A DNA stretch of 64,000 nt from Mucilaginibacter sp. OK098 (GTDB lineage Bacteria > Bacteroidota > Bacteroidia > Sphingobacteriales > Sphingobacteriaceae): contig NZ_FRCM01000006.1 in the NCBI RefSeq assembly GCF_900142915.1, positions 199,503 to 263,502 of the forward strand. Reading direction: 5' to 3'. The position numbers were made by a program, and so were the translations under genes. Below are positions 50,462 to 58,942 of the stretch, one piece after another. Positions within the stretch are counted from its first letter, which is position 1, and every line of letters starts with the position of its first letter. Under the pieces are notes generated by a model, which did not search any database, was not told the origin of the DNA, and was given only the letters and a program-made list of their open reading frames with translations.

Positions 50462-50890
50462 TTAATTGTTGTCGTTTTTACTATCTACGATCAGGTGTAC
50501 GTGGTTTGAGCGTTTGCGGATACGGTATCCTCTTCCTTGCGGAGCAGGGCGTAACCTTTTTAACTGACGACCACCGCCTACTGAAACCTCTTTTACATAC
50601 AGGTTGCTTTCTTCAACACGTTTGCCTTCGTTTTTTGCTTCCCAGTTTTTGATGGCTGATAACAAAAGCTTTTCAACGCGTATCGCAGCTTCCTTATTTA
50701 AAAATTTTAGGGTATATATCGCTTTCTCAACGTTCATACCACGGATCAGGTCAACCACCAAACGCATTTTACGTGGTGAAGTTGGGCAGTTCTGTAACTT
50801 GGCAACAGATGCACCACCAACCTGCGCTTTCGCAGCTTCCTTTTTCTGTCTGATTAGTACAGACTTTTTAATTTTAGTTGTTGCTTCCAT
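50462..50890 (-). CDS. rplV: Ribosomal protein uL22
   Basis: 142 residues; the core NCPTSPRKMRLVVDLIRGMNVEKAIYTLKFLNKEAA and the exit-tunnel loop KRLRPAPQGRGYRIRKRSNHVHLIV are clear. An N-terminal extension of about 20 basic residues precedes the usual start. Confidence 0.97.
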   Translation of the reverse strand: MEATTKIKKSVLIRQKKEAAKAQVGGASVAKLQNCPTSPRKMRLVVDLIRGMNVEKAIYTLKFLNKEAAIRVEKLLLSAIKNWEAKNEGKRVEESNLYVKEVSVGGGRQLKRLRPAPQGRGYRIRKRSNHVHLIVDSKNDNN

Positions 50891-50893
50891 GCC

Positions 50894-51160
50894 TTATTTT
50901 TTCTTTTCTGCGTGACCACGGAATGTACGGGTTGGTGCAAACTCTCCCAGCTTGTGTCCAACCATGTTTTCTGTTACGTACACAGGGATAAATTTATTAC
51001 CGTTGTGTACTGCGAATGTATGACCAACGAAATCCGGAGAGATCATGGAGCGTCTTGACCATGTTTTTACAACCGATTTCTTATTTGAATCATTCAGAAC
51101 CATAACTTTCTTGTCAAGGTTATGATCGATGTAAGGTCCTTTTCTAATTGAACGTGCCAT
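50894..51160 (-). CDS. rpsS: Ribosomal protein uS19
   Basis: 88 residues: MARSIRKGPYIDHNLDKKVMVLNDSNKKSVVKTWSRRSMISPDFVGHTFAVHNG and GEFAPTRTFRGHAEKKK. Head of the 30S subunit next to uS13. Confidence 0.98.
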   Translation of the reverse strand: MARSIRKGPYIDHNLDKKVMVLNDSNKKSVVKTWSRRSMISPDFVGHTFAVHNGNKFIPVYVTENMVGHKLGEFAPTRTFRGHAEKKK

Positions 51161-51162
51161 TG

Positions 51163-51990
51163 TTATTTCTTCCTTCTTTCAATGATATAACGATCCGATG
51201 TTTTCTTTTTGTCACGAGTTTTGTAGCCTTTTGCTAATAAACCTTTGCGTGAACGTGGGTGACCACCTGAGGCTCTGCCCTCGCCACCACCCATAGGGTG
51301 ATCTACCGGGTTCATGGCTACACCACGAACTCTCGGCCTGCGGCCTAACCAGCGGTTACGGCCAGCCTTACCTAATACAGCGTTTGCTTTTTCGCCATTT
51401 GAAACGGTACCGATAGTTGCCAAACAAGTTGACAGGATCATACGGGTTTCGCCTGAAGGCAATTTGATGATAGCATATTTACCATCGCGTGCTGAAAGCT
51501 GTGCATAAGTACCGGCGCTACGTGCTATGGTACCACCCTGGCCAGGGTTTAATTCAATGTTATGAATAATAGAGCCCAATGGGATATTTTTCAAAGGCAT
51601 TGTATTACCTACTTCAGGAGTTGCTGTTTCGCCTGATACAACAGTTTGTCCAACTGTTAATCCTTCAGGAGCAATCATGTATCTTTTTTCACCGTCAACA
51701 AAATGTAGCAGGGCTATACGGGCTGAACGGTTAGGATCATACTCAATAGTTGCAACCTTTGCCGGAATGTCAAATTTATTACGTTTGAAATCAATCAACC
51801 TGTATGCTTGTTTATGACCACCACCCATGTAGCGCATAGTCATTTTACCGCTGTTATTACGCCCGCCTGATCTTGTGTTGGCTGATACAACCAACGACTT
51901 CTCAGGAACGTTTGTTGTTATATCTGAGTTAGATACATCAACTCTGAAGCGGGTACCCGGCGTAACCGGTTTAAATCTTTTAACTGCCAT
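51163..51990 (-). CDS. rplB: Ribosomal protein uL2
   Basis: 275 residues: MAVKRFKPVTPGTRFRVDVSNSDITTN, RSGGRNNSGKMTMRYMGGGHKQAYRLIDFKRNK, and the peptidyl-transferase-side block RGVAMNPVDHPMGGGEGRASGGHPRS. One of the primary 23S rRNA-binding proteins. Confidence 0.98.
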   Translation of the reverse strand: MAVKRFKPVTPGTRFRVDVSNSDITTNVPEKSLVVSANTRSGGRNNSGKMTMRYMGGGHKQAYRLIDFKRNKFDIPAKVATIEYDPNRSARIALLHFVDGEKRYMIAPEGLTVGQTVVSGETATPEVGNTMPLKNIPLGSIIHNIELNPGQGGTIARSAGTYAQLSARDGKYAIIKLPSGETRMILSTCLATIGTVSNGEKANAVLGKAGRNRWLGRRPRVRGVAMNPVDHPMGGGEGRASGGHPRSRKGLLAKGYKTRDKKKTSDRYIIERRKK

Positions 51991-51998
51991 CTTCTTAT

Positions 51999-52289
51999 TT
52001 ATATACCGCTATAAAAATCTATTGTTTCTCCGTCTTTCAACGTAATGACCGCTTTTTTATAAGTTGCAGCGCGGCCACTAACGGCGCCTGCCTTAGTATT
52101 GCGGGTCTTCAGTTTTCCAACGTATTTCATAGTGTTTACAGCTTTCACGGTAACACCATACATAGCCTCAACGGCTCCTTTGATCTGAATTTTGTTAGCT
52201 CTGTGATCAACTTTGAAAGCATAACGATTAAGCTTCTCTGTTAATTGAGTTACTTTTTCAGTAAGTAAGGGTTTCTTTAAAATTTCCAT
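51999..52289 (-). CDS. rplW: Ribosomal protein uL23
   Basis: 96 residues: ILKKPLLTEKVTQLTEKLNRYAFKVDHRANKIQIKGAVEAMYGVTVKAVNTMKYVGKLK. It docks trigger factor and SRP at the tunnel exit. Confidence 0.97.
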   Translation of the reverse strand: MEILKKPLLTEKVTQLTEKLNRYAFKVDHRANKIQIKGAVEAMYGVTVKAVNTMKYVGKLKTRNTKAGAVSGRAATYKKAVITLKDGETIDFYSGI

Positions 52290-52291
52290 AA

Positions 52292-52921
52292 TTACTTAGC
52301 TAATGCTTCCTCCAAAGTTTTAAGAGCACCTGTGGTTAAGATCAGCTTGCCTGCATTTAACACATCATAAGTGTTTAGCTGGTTTGCCAGGATAACCTTA
52401 GTTCTTTTCAGGTTTCTGCTTGATAAATAAACATTGTTATTTGCAGCGCCTAATACTAAAAGTGTTTTTACATCACTAACATTAAGATCTGCGGTAAGCT
52501 GTATGTAGCTTTTGGTTTTGATCGAGTCAAAAGTAAAGTCTTCTACAACTACTATGCTGCTGTCTTTTGCTTTGTATGATAAAGCAGAGTTACGTGCCAG
52601 TGATTTAAGTTTCTTGTTTAACTTGAAACTGTAATCGCGCGGCTGCGGACCGAATACACGGCCACCACCATTAAACAATGGTGATTTTACACTACCTGCA
52701 CGGGCACCACCGGTACCTTTTTGCTTATATAATTTGCGGGTTGAACCTGCAATTTCGTTACGCTGTTTTGATTTGTGTGTACCCTGACGCTGATTAGCTA
52801 AATACTGCTTAACATCAAGATAAATTGCGTGATCGTTTGGTTCAATACCGAATACGGATTCAGGAAGTTGCACCTTGGCACCTGTTTCTTTACCTGATAC
52901 ATTTACTACGTTAACTTCCAT
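52292..52921 (-). CDS. rplD: Ribosomal protein uL4
   Basis: 209 residues. KLYKQKGTGGARAGSVKSPLFNGGGRVFGPQPRDYSFKLNKKLKSLA is the conserved central block; NSALSYKAKDSSIVVVEDF follows. In E. coli L4 also represses the S10 operon through a leader RNA; no homologous leader is recognised here. Confidence 0.97.
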   Translation of the reverse strand: MEVNVVNVSGKETGAKVQLPESVFGIEPNDHAIYLDVKQYLANQRQGTHKSKQRNEIAGSTRKLYKQKGTGGARAGSVKSPLFNGGGRVFGPQPRDYSFKLNKKLKSLARNSALSYKAKDSSIVVVEDFTFDSIKTKSYIQLTADLNVSDVKTLLVLGAANNNVYLSSRNLKRTKVILANQLNTYDVLNAGKLILTTGALKTLEEALAK

Positions 52922-52922
52922 C

Positions 52923-53540
52923 TTATTTATCCACTATTACGAATGAACCCTTAGCTCCTGGGATGGAACCTTTAACAACCAACAGATTTTGCTCTGCGAA
53001 AACTTTCACAACTTGCAAATTCTGAATTTTAACACGTTCATTTCCCATCTGCCCAGCCATACGCATACCTTTAAATACGCGAGAAGGCCATGATGAAGCT
53101 CCCAATGAACCCGGTGCACGTAAACGATTGTGCTGACCGTGAGTTTGCATACCCACACCACCAAAACCGTGACGCTTTACCACACCCTGGAAACCTTTAC
53201 CTTTTGAAGTACCAACCACATCCACAAAATCACCGATCTCAAAAATCTCAACAGTAACAGTGTCACCTAATGATTTTTCATCCTCGAAAGTTTTGAATTC
53301 AACCAGTTTACGTTTTGGTGTAGTACCGGCTTTTTGGAAGTGGCCTTTTAAAGGACCTGTAGTGTGCTTGTCTTTTTTCTCACCGTATGCAAGCTGAATA
53401 GCTGCATATCCATCTGTTTCAACAGATCTGATCTGTGTTACCACGCAAGGGCCAGCTTCGATTACTGTGCAGGGAATATTTTTTCCTGCTTCATCGAAAA
53501 TGCTGGTCATTCCTACTTTTTTACCAATAATTCCTGACAT
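52923..53540 (-). CDS. rplC: Ribosomal protein uL3
   Basis: 205 residues: MSGIIGKKVGMTSIFDEAGKNIPCTVIEAGPCVVTQIRSVETDGYAAIQLAYG and the RHGFGGVGMQTHGQHNRLRAPGSLGASSWPSRVFKGMRMAGQMGNERV block. It is the first gene of this truncated S10 operon, with its own promoter (53614-53644). Normally rpsJ would precede it directly, but here rpsJ lies about 9.9 kb upstream at 63424-63729. Confidence 0.98.
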   Translation of the reverse strand: MSGIIGKKVGMTSIFDEAGKNIPCTVIEAGPCVVTQIRSVETDGYAAIQLAYGEKKDKHTTGPLKGHFQKAGTTPKRKLVEFKTFEDEKSLGDTVTVEIFEIGDFVDVVGTSKGKGFQGVVKRHGFGGVGMQTHGQHNRLRAPGSLGASSWPSRVFKGMRMAGQMGNERVKIQNLQVVKVFAEQNLLVVKGSIPGAKGSFVIVDK

Positions 53541-53613
53541 TTTATTTTTTTGTTTTTGTCCATCGAAGCAGTAGGGCTTCGTTCAAGACATGTTATTCCC
53601 CCGTAAGGGACGG

Positions 53614-53644
53614 CAAAGATAGGAATTTTACATTAATTGCCAAA
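53614..53644 (-). promoter_or_regulatory. Promoter of the rplC-rplQ operon
   Basis: On the minus strand TTTG, exactly 19 bases, then TATCTTTG: a match to the full Bacteroidota consensus with ideal spacing. Expected transcription start is near 53610, giving a 70-base leader. Confidence 0.8.
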
Positions 53645-53786
53645 TAGTTAACAAGTTATTTTTTTATAAATTATTTTGAGGCAGGTTTTTAGGGGAAATA
53701 GTTGATTAAGTGAGGTGTGATGGAGAGAAAAAGAGTTCTTTTAATTATGTGTCGTATCCAGCCGATGAATAATTTCATTAATTATC

Positions 53787-53819
53787 CATTTACGAAGTTT
53801 TAAAAACTTCGTAAATCTG
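53787..53819. repeat. Repeat family C palindrome
   Basis: ATTTACGAAGTTTT and AAAACTTCGTAAAT form a perfect stem around AA. It sits 20 bases beyond the toxin gene stop codon and may end that transcript. Confidence 0.6.
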
Positions 53820-53841
53820 AAATTTCCAACTCCCTGTATTA

Positions 53842-54168
53842 CTATTTAAGGCTTTTAATTCTGATCAGTAATTGTTCTTCTGCTATAGTGCTTAATGACG
53901 ATTTATCATATATTGACAACAGGAAAATCTCTTCATTCATAAATCTTACATGAGTAATTACCCTGGCCCCGCCAGATTTACCCTTATTTTTTGAGGATAT
54001 GCTCATGCGTATTTTATAACAGTTGTTACCAATGGATTCTCCTGACCTTGGGTTTTCATTCAAGAGGTTGATAATTGCTTCTAAATCTTTTTTTAAAGAG
54101 CCATGCTTTTTTAAAAGTTTTTTAAACTCCCGCTCAAAAAACGGGGTGAAATTAATACTAAAGCTCAT
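53842..54168 (-). CDS. RelE/ParE-superfamily toxin (left TA module)
   Basis: 108 residues. The fold pattern of RelE-type mRNA interferases is recognisable: NFTPFFEREFKKLLKKHGSLKKDLEAIINLL, NCYKIRMSISSKNKGKSGGARVITHV (beta-hairpin core with basic residues) and IFLLSIYDKS. It begins 11 bases inside the upstream antitoxin gene. Its presence here, in an insertion within the S10 operon, is notable. Activity not proven; the exact subfamily is uncertain. Confidence 0.72.
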   Translation of the reverse strand: MSFSINFTPFFEREFKKLLKKHGSLKKDLEAIINLLNENPRSGESIGNNCYKIRMSISSKNKGKSGGARVITHVRFMNEEIFLLSIYDKSSLSTIAEEQLLIRIKSLK

Positions 54169-54415
54169 TTAACAATTGGTCGATCGTTTTGGCTTTAACC
54201 TTTCCTTGTTGGTGCAGGTTTACAAACTCAATGGCCTCATCAAACTCTTTTAAAAATTTCTTATCCTTTCGCGATAGTTTTTCTGTGACATGAGTTAGGC
54301 TTCTGTCCTCCTTTGAATTTGAGTCACTAATAATTACTTTCCCCCCTAACTGTTCAATCAAATCTGACAGTGTCTTTTCGATCTTTTCCGGAATTTCAAT
54401 AGTGAGCGTTGTCAT
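54158..54415 (-). CDS. Antitoxin of left TA module
   Basis: 85 residues. An N-terminal strand TTLTIEIPEKIEKTLSDLIEQLGG is of the kind that dimerises to bind DNA in antitoxins; the C-terminal half (RKDKKFLKEFDEAIEFVNLHQQGKVKAKTIDQLLNEL) is helical and acidic, suited to cover the toxin. It precedes the toxin with an 11-base overlap. A TAATTTTG -7 element lies only 4 bases before the ATG (54420-54427), so the mRNA may be leaderless. Confidence 0.65.
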   Translation of the reverse strand: MTTLTIEIPEKIEKTLSDLIEQLGGKVIISDSNSKEDRSLTHVTEKLSRKDKKFLKEFDEAIEFVNLHQQGKVKAKTIDQLLNEL

Positions 54416-54535
54416 ATAACAAAATTAAGACAATTACCTTGAATAATAAAAAGTTTAGACTCATTCAACTCACCAAATTTTGAAAACTTAGTAAGTTTCC
54501 CTATATTCAGCCATCACTTAACTGGCTGACACAAA

Positions 54536-55948
54536 ATGAAATCCCCCATCAAAATCGTTATCGCCCTATTATTAACCACTGCGCTATTCGGCTGCAAAGA
54601 AACCCCAACAAAAAACAACCGCCTTGGCAATGCTACCCGCGAGGACAAAAACGGCTGGATCTACATACATCTTGCAGGCTCCCCTGCCGATATCGGGTAT
54701 CAGCACGGCTTTTTAGTTGCCAAAGAAATTGATACCTTAATAAAGGTGATGCAATATTACTTGCCAACCACCAGTGGTAAGGACTGGGCCTTTTACCGCT
54801 CGGCCTCACAGCGTTTTTTATGGAAAAAGATTGACAAGGAATACCAGGATGAAATAAAAGGCATTGCCGAAGGCCTGCAGGCAAAGGGCATGAAATATGA
54901 CACACTGGATATTACTGCCCTAAATGCCAATATCGAACTGGCGCAATACTATGTTGCCGGGCTGAATAATAAAGTTAAACCCGGCAGCGGGGATAATAAA
55001 GCCCCAGGCAATTGCAGCGCATTTATTGCTACAGGCAGCTTTACAAAAGATCATAAAATTGTGATAGGCCATAACAACTGGACAGATTATATTGTTGGCG
55101 AACGCTGGAATGTTATTGCTGCTATTAAACCCGAAAAAGGCAACCATATGCTGATGGATGTAGCTCCGGGCTTTATCCATAGCGGCGATGATTTTGTGGT
55201 AACCAACAGCGGCATCTTAATTACTGAAACCACCATTACCGGCTTTAAAGGTTTTGATACTACCCGCACACCTGAATTTGTACGTGCCCGCAAGGCTGCA
55301 CAATATGCCCGCAGCATTGATGATGTGGTAAAAATAATGACTACAGATAATAACGGCGGCTATGCTAACGACTGGCTGATCGGCGATACCAAAACCAACG
55401 AGGTAGCCAAGCTTGAGCTGGGCCTTAAGAACTATAAAGTATGGCGTTCAAAGGATACAGCTATTATCGGGTCAAATTTCCCAAGCGATCCTAAGCTGAT
55501 AAAAGAAGAAACCACATTTGATGTGAACAACAAAGAAAATTCACCAAATGCCCGCAGGTTGCGGATGGAGAAATTAGTTGCTGTTGATTATAAAGGAAAG
55601 CTGGATGATGAAAACGGCAAAACAATTGAAGGTGATACCTATGATGCATTGCACAGCAAAAACGCCTACAACCGCTGTGTAATTGATGGCCATGTTGATG
55701 AAGATCCTGTAGGAGTTCCTGAATGGAGTGAAGGTCCGTTTTACCCGATGGGCGCTGTGCAGGGAAAAGTTAGCAGCACAGCACTGGCTAAAAAGATGGA
55801 GCTATGGGCACATATGGGCCATCCCGGAGGCGCCGATTTTTTAGCTGATCCGTTCTTCAAAAAACATCCGGAGTATTTTAAAACACAGGGTAAATATTTA
55901 AGGGATATGAAAGCTTATCCGTGGACATTGTTTAGTGCTACTAATTAA
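54536..55948 (+). CDS. C45-type (phospholipase B-like) Ntn hydrolase lipoprotein
   Basis: 470 residues. Lipobox ALFGC at about residue 20. A block IHLAGSPADIGYQHGFLVAKEI precedes GNCSAFIATGSFTKDHKIVIGHNNW, where the Cys of GNCSAF is the likely autocatalytic N-terminal nucleophile of C45/PLB-type Ntn hydrolases. Thus processing would cut before that Cys. Family members act as acyltransferases or amidohydrolases on lipids or peptides; the substrate is unknown. The gene diverges from the TA module and is the first plus-strand gene of the insertion. Confidence 0.75.
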   Translation: MKSPIKIVIALLLTTALFGCKETPTKNNRLGNATREDKNGWIYIHLAGSPADIGYQHGFLVAKEIDTLIKVMQYYLPTTSGKDWAFYRSASQRFLWKKIDKEYQDEIKGIAEGLQAKGMKYDTLDITALNANIELAQYYVAGLNNKVKPGSGDNKAPGNCSAFIATGSFTKDHKIVIGHNNWTDYIVGERWNVIAAIKPEKGNHMLMDVAPGFIHSGDDFVVTNSGILITETTITGFKGFDTTRTPEFVRARKAAQYARSIDDVVKIMTTDNNGGYANDWLIGDTKTNEVAKLELGLKNYKVWRSKDTAIIGSNFPSDPKLIKEETTFDVNNKENSPNARRLRMEKLVAVDYKGKLDDENGKTIEGDTYDALHSKNAYNRCVIDGHVDEDPVGVPEWSEGPFYPMGAVQGKVSSTALAKKMELWAHMGHPGGADFLADPFFKKHPEYFKTQGKYLRDMKAYPWTLFSATN

Positions 55949-56097
55949 TTTTAGCCGGTATACTAATTAAGTTGCCGTTAAAATACTTAGTTTAAATGCG
56001 TTAACAAACGTTTGTGCAGTCTTTAATGAGCTGATTAAATAGTCATTTCTTAACTTGAGGTAAAATTAACCAGTAAATTTTAATTAAACCTTAAATT

Positions 56098-57417
56098 ATG
56101 AAAAAGTATCAGCTACATTATTGGCTATGTTTTGTTATGGCTTTTTTATTTGCCTGTAAAAAAGATGCACATCAACCTGCATCAAAAAATTCACCGCTTA
56201 CAGATAGTACAACACTGAAAACACAGTTTCTTGGAGGCACTTCGCTTGACGTTCCTATGGGTGGCAACGCATTTGTAACTACACTGGCTTCAGGAGGGGC
56301 TGAAACGGTAACCTCAAATACACTCTCAAACTGGACCAGTCCGAATAGTATTTTCTCTGCCTACTTTCGACTGAGCAACACAGGTACTTTAACTGTAAAA
56401 ATGAAAGCCAAAGTGCCATCAGGAAATAGCAAGGTTAAGCTTACAATTAATGGTATGGCATTTACTGTATCATTATCAGGTTCAGCCTATTCAACCTTTA
56501 ATGTCGGAACCGTAAATATTAGCAGTCCAGGTTATGTAAAAGTAAACTTCCAGGGCGTAAGCAAAACCGGTTCCTATTATGCGGATGTGTCCGATTTAAT
56601 TATTAGCGGAACTTCGGTTGCATCAAACGTAGCTTTTGCTAATGATTCTACAAATTTTTACTGGTCGCGCAGGGGGCCATCGGTACATTTAGGTTACACT
56701 GCTCCTGCCAATTCGCAATGGTTTTATAATGAAGTTACTGTTCCTGTTGGCCAGGATCCTGTTGGCTCTTATTTTATGGCCAATGGTTTTAATGAAGGAT
56801 ATTTTGGAATGCAGGTAAACTCATCAACCGAACGCCGTATTTTGTTTTCTGTGTGGAACCCGACAGTGGGAACTACAACCAGTACAAGGGCCGGAACGGG
56901 TGTTGTGGTTCAAACCTTTTCAGGAGAAGGCAATGGCGGACAAGCGTATCTTGATTATAATTGGGTAGCCGGCAATACCTATAAATTTTTAACCGAAGCT
57001 GTGCCCGATGCTTCCGGTAATACTACCTTTTCTTCATGGTTTTATGCGCCTGAAGTTGGCTCTTGGAAATTCATCACCTCGTGGTTAAGGCCGTCTACCA
57101 ATACCTATTTGGCCGGATTATATTCATTTCTAGAGAATTTCAACGATACGAACGGGTATCTGGGCAGGAAAGGTAATTTTGGTAACCAATGGGTAATGAG
57201 TTCAACCGGTATCTGGACAGAGTTAACCAGCGCTTATTTTGACGGCGATGCTACAGCCAATAACCAGCAAAGGATGGATTACGCAGGTGGCCTTGCAAGT
57301 GGAAAGTTCTATTTGCAAAACGGAGGTTTCTTTGCAAATTATGTAACCCTTAATCAAACATTTACCCGCGCGGCAACTGGCACACCACCAAGCATCAATT
57401 TTTCAACGCTACCATAG
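56098..57417 (+). CDS. DUF3472-type lipoprotein
   Basis: 439 residues. Lipobox at LFACKKD (near residue 20). The N-terminal half (about 45-175) is a beta-sandwich with a DUF5077/carbohydrate-binding look (LDVPMGGNAFVTTLASGG, YVKVNFQGVSKTG), and the C-terminal half (about 195-439) matches the DUF3472 pattern: FYNEVTVPVGQDPVGSYFMANGFNEGYFGMQVNS, RILFSVWNP, WVAGNTYKFLTEAVPD. Proteins of this type are surface lipoproteins, perhaps in polysaccharide binding; function not established. No SusC/D genes accompany it. Confidence 0.72.
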   Translation: MKKYQLHYWLCFVMAFLFACKKDAHQPASKNSPLTDSTTLKTQFLGGTSLDVPMGGNAFVTTLASGGAETVTSNTLSNWTSPNSIFSAYFRLSNTGTLTVKMKAKVPSGNSKVKLTINGMAFTVSLSGSAYSTFNVGTVNISSPGYVKVNFQGVSKTGSYYADVSDLIISGTSVASNVAFANDSTNFYWSRRGPSVHLGYTAPANSQWFYNEVTVPVGQDPVGSYFMANGFNEGYFGMQVNSSTERRILFSVWNPTVGTTTSTRAGTGVVVQTFSGEGNGGQAYLDYNWVAGNTYKFLTEAVPDASGNTTFSSWFYAPEVGSWKFITSWLRPSTNTYLAGLYSFLENFNDTNGYLGRKGNFGNQWVMSSTGIWTELTSAYFDGDATANNQQRMDYAGGLASGKFYLQNGGFFANYVTLNQTFTRAATGTPPSINFSTLP

Positions 57418-57482
57418 GCTTATTTTAAATGGTTGCGGCTCCTTATTATAATTTACAGTTATTAGCTGTACCATAAATACAC

Positions 57483-57517
57483 TTACGCCCTTCTGCTGAT
57501 ATAGCAGAAGGGCGTAA
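57483..57517. terminator. Bidirectional terminator between the lipoprotein and dehydrogenase genes
   Basis: TTACGCCCTTCTGCT and AGCAGAAGGGCGTAA make a perfect 15-base-pair stem with a GATAT loop, in the gap between two convergent genes. Confidence 0.85.
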
Positions 57518-57552
57518 ATATTTCTGATTGGTATTTCCTGAAATCAATTTCC

Positions 57553-58812
57553 CTATTCTGTCATCAACCTTCTTATTAACTCCGCGCTTTGTTTATTTCC
57601 TTCTTCAAGTCTGCCGTCAAAAAATGCTTGTACTTCATTAAATTGCTTCTTGTAGCCCTGCATATCGCCATGACCAATAATAGATGACCACTCCCTTACT
57701 GCAGAGTGAAATTCCAGGTCATCTCCCCTGATCGTTTTATCATATAAAGCAGTTACTATCGATTCTTCCAGCAGTTCTTCATTTTTAAAAAGATACTCGG
57801 CTATGCCAAGTCGTAATCGGAAAGGCGGGGTTTGGCAGATAAGGTTATCATAAGGATTAACACCCAAATGATACCAGGCATCAACCATGCTTAAGATACT
57901 TAAATGCGAATTAGGTTTTTGCTGCTCGGGCTTTTGCGAAAGAGAAAATTCCTTCATCACCGAATCGTTCAGCATAATAGGTTTGCGACTTTCGTGAAAT
58001 ACAAAATCACGGGCACGGTAAAGCCTTGCCCTGAACACTTCCTCTTCTTCTTTTATCATCAGTTTAAAAAGTTCCGACTCTGATACCGCATAACGCTTTA
58101 CCTGTTGCCTTGCGTAAGGGTTCAATATGGCCAGGCCTGCATAAACGTGTGCCTTATAGCTAAAGATGCGCAATGTGGTCAGGATCTTCACGTTATCAAT
58201 ACCACCTATATATGAAGCATTTTCCCAGGGAAAAAAGCCAGCCTCTTTCCAGGCGGTGCCCATGCTCTCAAAGCCTACGTGTGTTACGGCCTGTGTATCG
58301 GCAACTATCCTGTCATGCTCATGGTAATCGTTCATCTCAACAATGTCTGACCCTATTGACGTAAAAAGATCCAGCATCCGTTGGTATGCGTCATCATCCG
58401 CACGATGGCGGATCAGGATCAGTGTTTGCCCTTTAGGCTTAAAGCCCGGGCCGTGCATTCCATGGAAAGTAATGATCTGTGCATCCGCAGGCAGGTATTT
58501 TTCAAATGTGGTGATCTCCGGGGTTTTAACAGATGTTTGCCCGGCTACTATTGCCCCATATTTAGTTGATGAACCACATTCGGCAACAACCTGCAGCATC
58601 TTATCAGCTTCAACAGAGTAGATGATCAGGTCGCTGATCCGCGATACCTCCAGCCCGCTAACCATAATTTTAATATGATAAGGAGCAAGCTCTTCTTCCA
58701 GCCTGTTACGGTTCTCGGGCAGGTCGCAGCCGCAAACCTGGTATCCTGCATCTGCAAAAGCTTTGGCGTATAAACGCCCCATATCTCCTAAGCCTATAAT
58801 GCCTATATTCAT
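57553..58812 (-). CDS. Prephenate dehydrogenase-like protein of fungal TYR1 type
   Basis: 419 residues. The NAD(P)-binding Rossmann motif GIIGLGDMGRLYAKAFADAG starts at residue 4, with CDLPE at the end of strand 2 (Cys-Asp, a position which in NADP enzymes favours phosphate). Blocks VSRISDLIIYSVEADKM, VAGQTSVKTPEITTFEKYLP, VADTQAVTHVGFESMGTAWKEA, HVYAGLAILNPYARQQV, NSHLSILSMVDAWYHLGVNPYD and DDLEFHSAVREWSSI match, from memory, yeast Tyr1 (prephenate dehydrogenase, NADP+) closely. The reaction converts prephenate to 4-hydroxyphenylpyruvate, the tyrosine branch. Bacterial TyrA proteins look different. No other aromatic amino acid gene is nearby. Confidence 0.72.
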   Translation of the reverse strand: MNIGIIGLGDMGRLYAKAFADAGYQVCGCDLPENRNRLEEELAPYHIKIMVSGLEVSRISDLIIYSVEADKMLQVVAECGSSTKYGAIVAGQTSVKTPEITTFEKYLPADAQIITFHGMHGPGFKPKGQTLILIRHRADDDAYQRMLDLFTSIGSDIVEMNDYHEHDRIVADTQAVTHVGFESMGTAWKEAGFFPWENASYIGGIDNVKILTTLRIFSYKAHVYAGLAILNPYARQQVKRYAVSESELFKLMIKEEEEVFRARLYRARDFVFHESRKPIMLNDSVMKEFSLSQKPEQQKPNSHLSILSMVDAWYHLGVNPYDNLICQTPPFRLRLGIAEYLFKNEELLEESIVTALYDKTIRGDDLEFHSAVREWSSIIGHGDMQGYKKQFNEVQAFFDGRLEEGNKQSAELIRRLMTE

Positions 58813-58942
58813 GCTGCTAATATAAGTATGAGTAGCAAAATTCCGTAGTAAACCTTACATTCGCTTTTATAAAAGGGCATTTTAATACAATAAAAACATT
58901 AAAAGCCCTGTTTTGTTAATATTGTTGAACCAAATTTATACC

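Larger units (their letters stand above)
53541..53841. other. rplC upstream region (301 bases)
   Basis: From right to left on the minus strand: a TTTG-N19-TATCTTTG promoter (53614-53644), a leader of about 70 bases with a small hairpin (GAAGC / GCTTC, about 53561-53580) and the rplC ATG. The part beyond the promoter (53690-53840) holds a plain AT-rich stretch and the palindrome of repeat family C (53787-53819). Confidence 0.65.
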
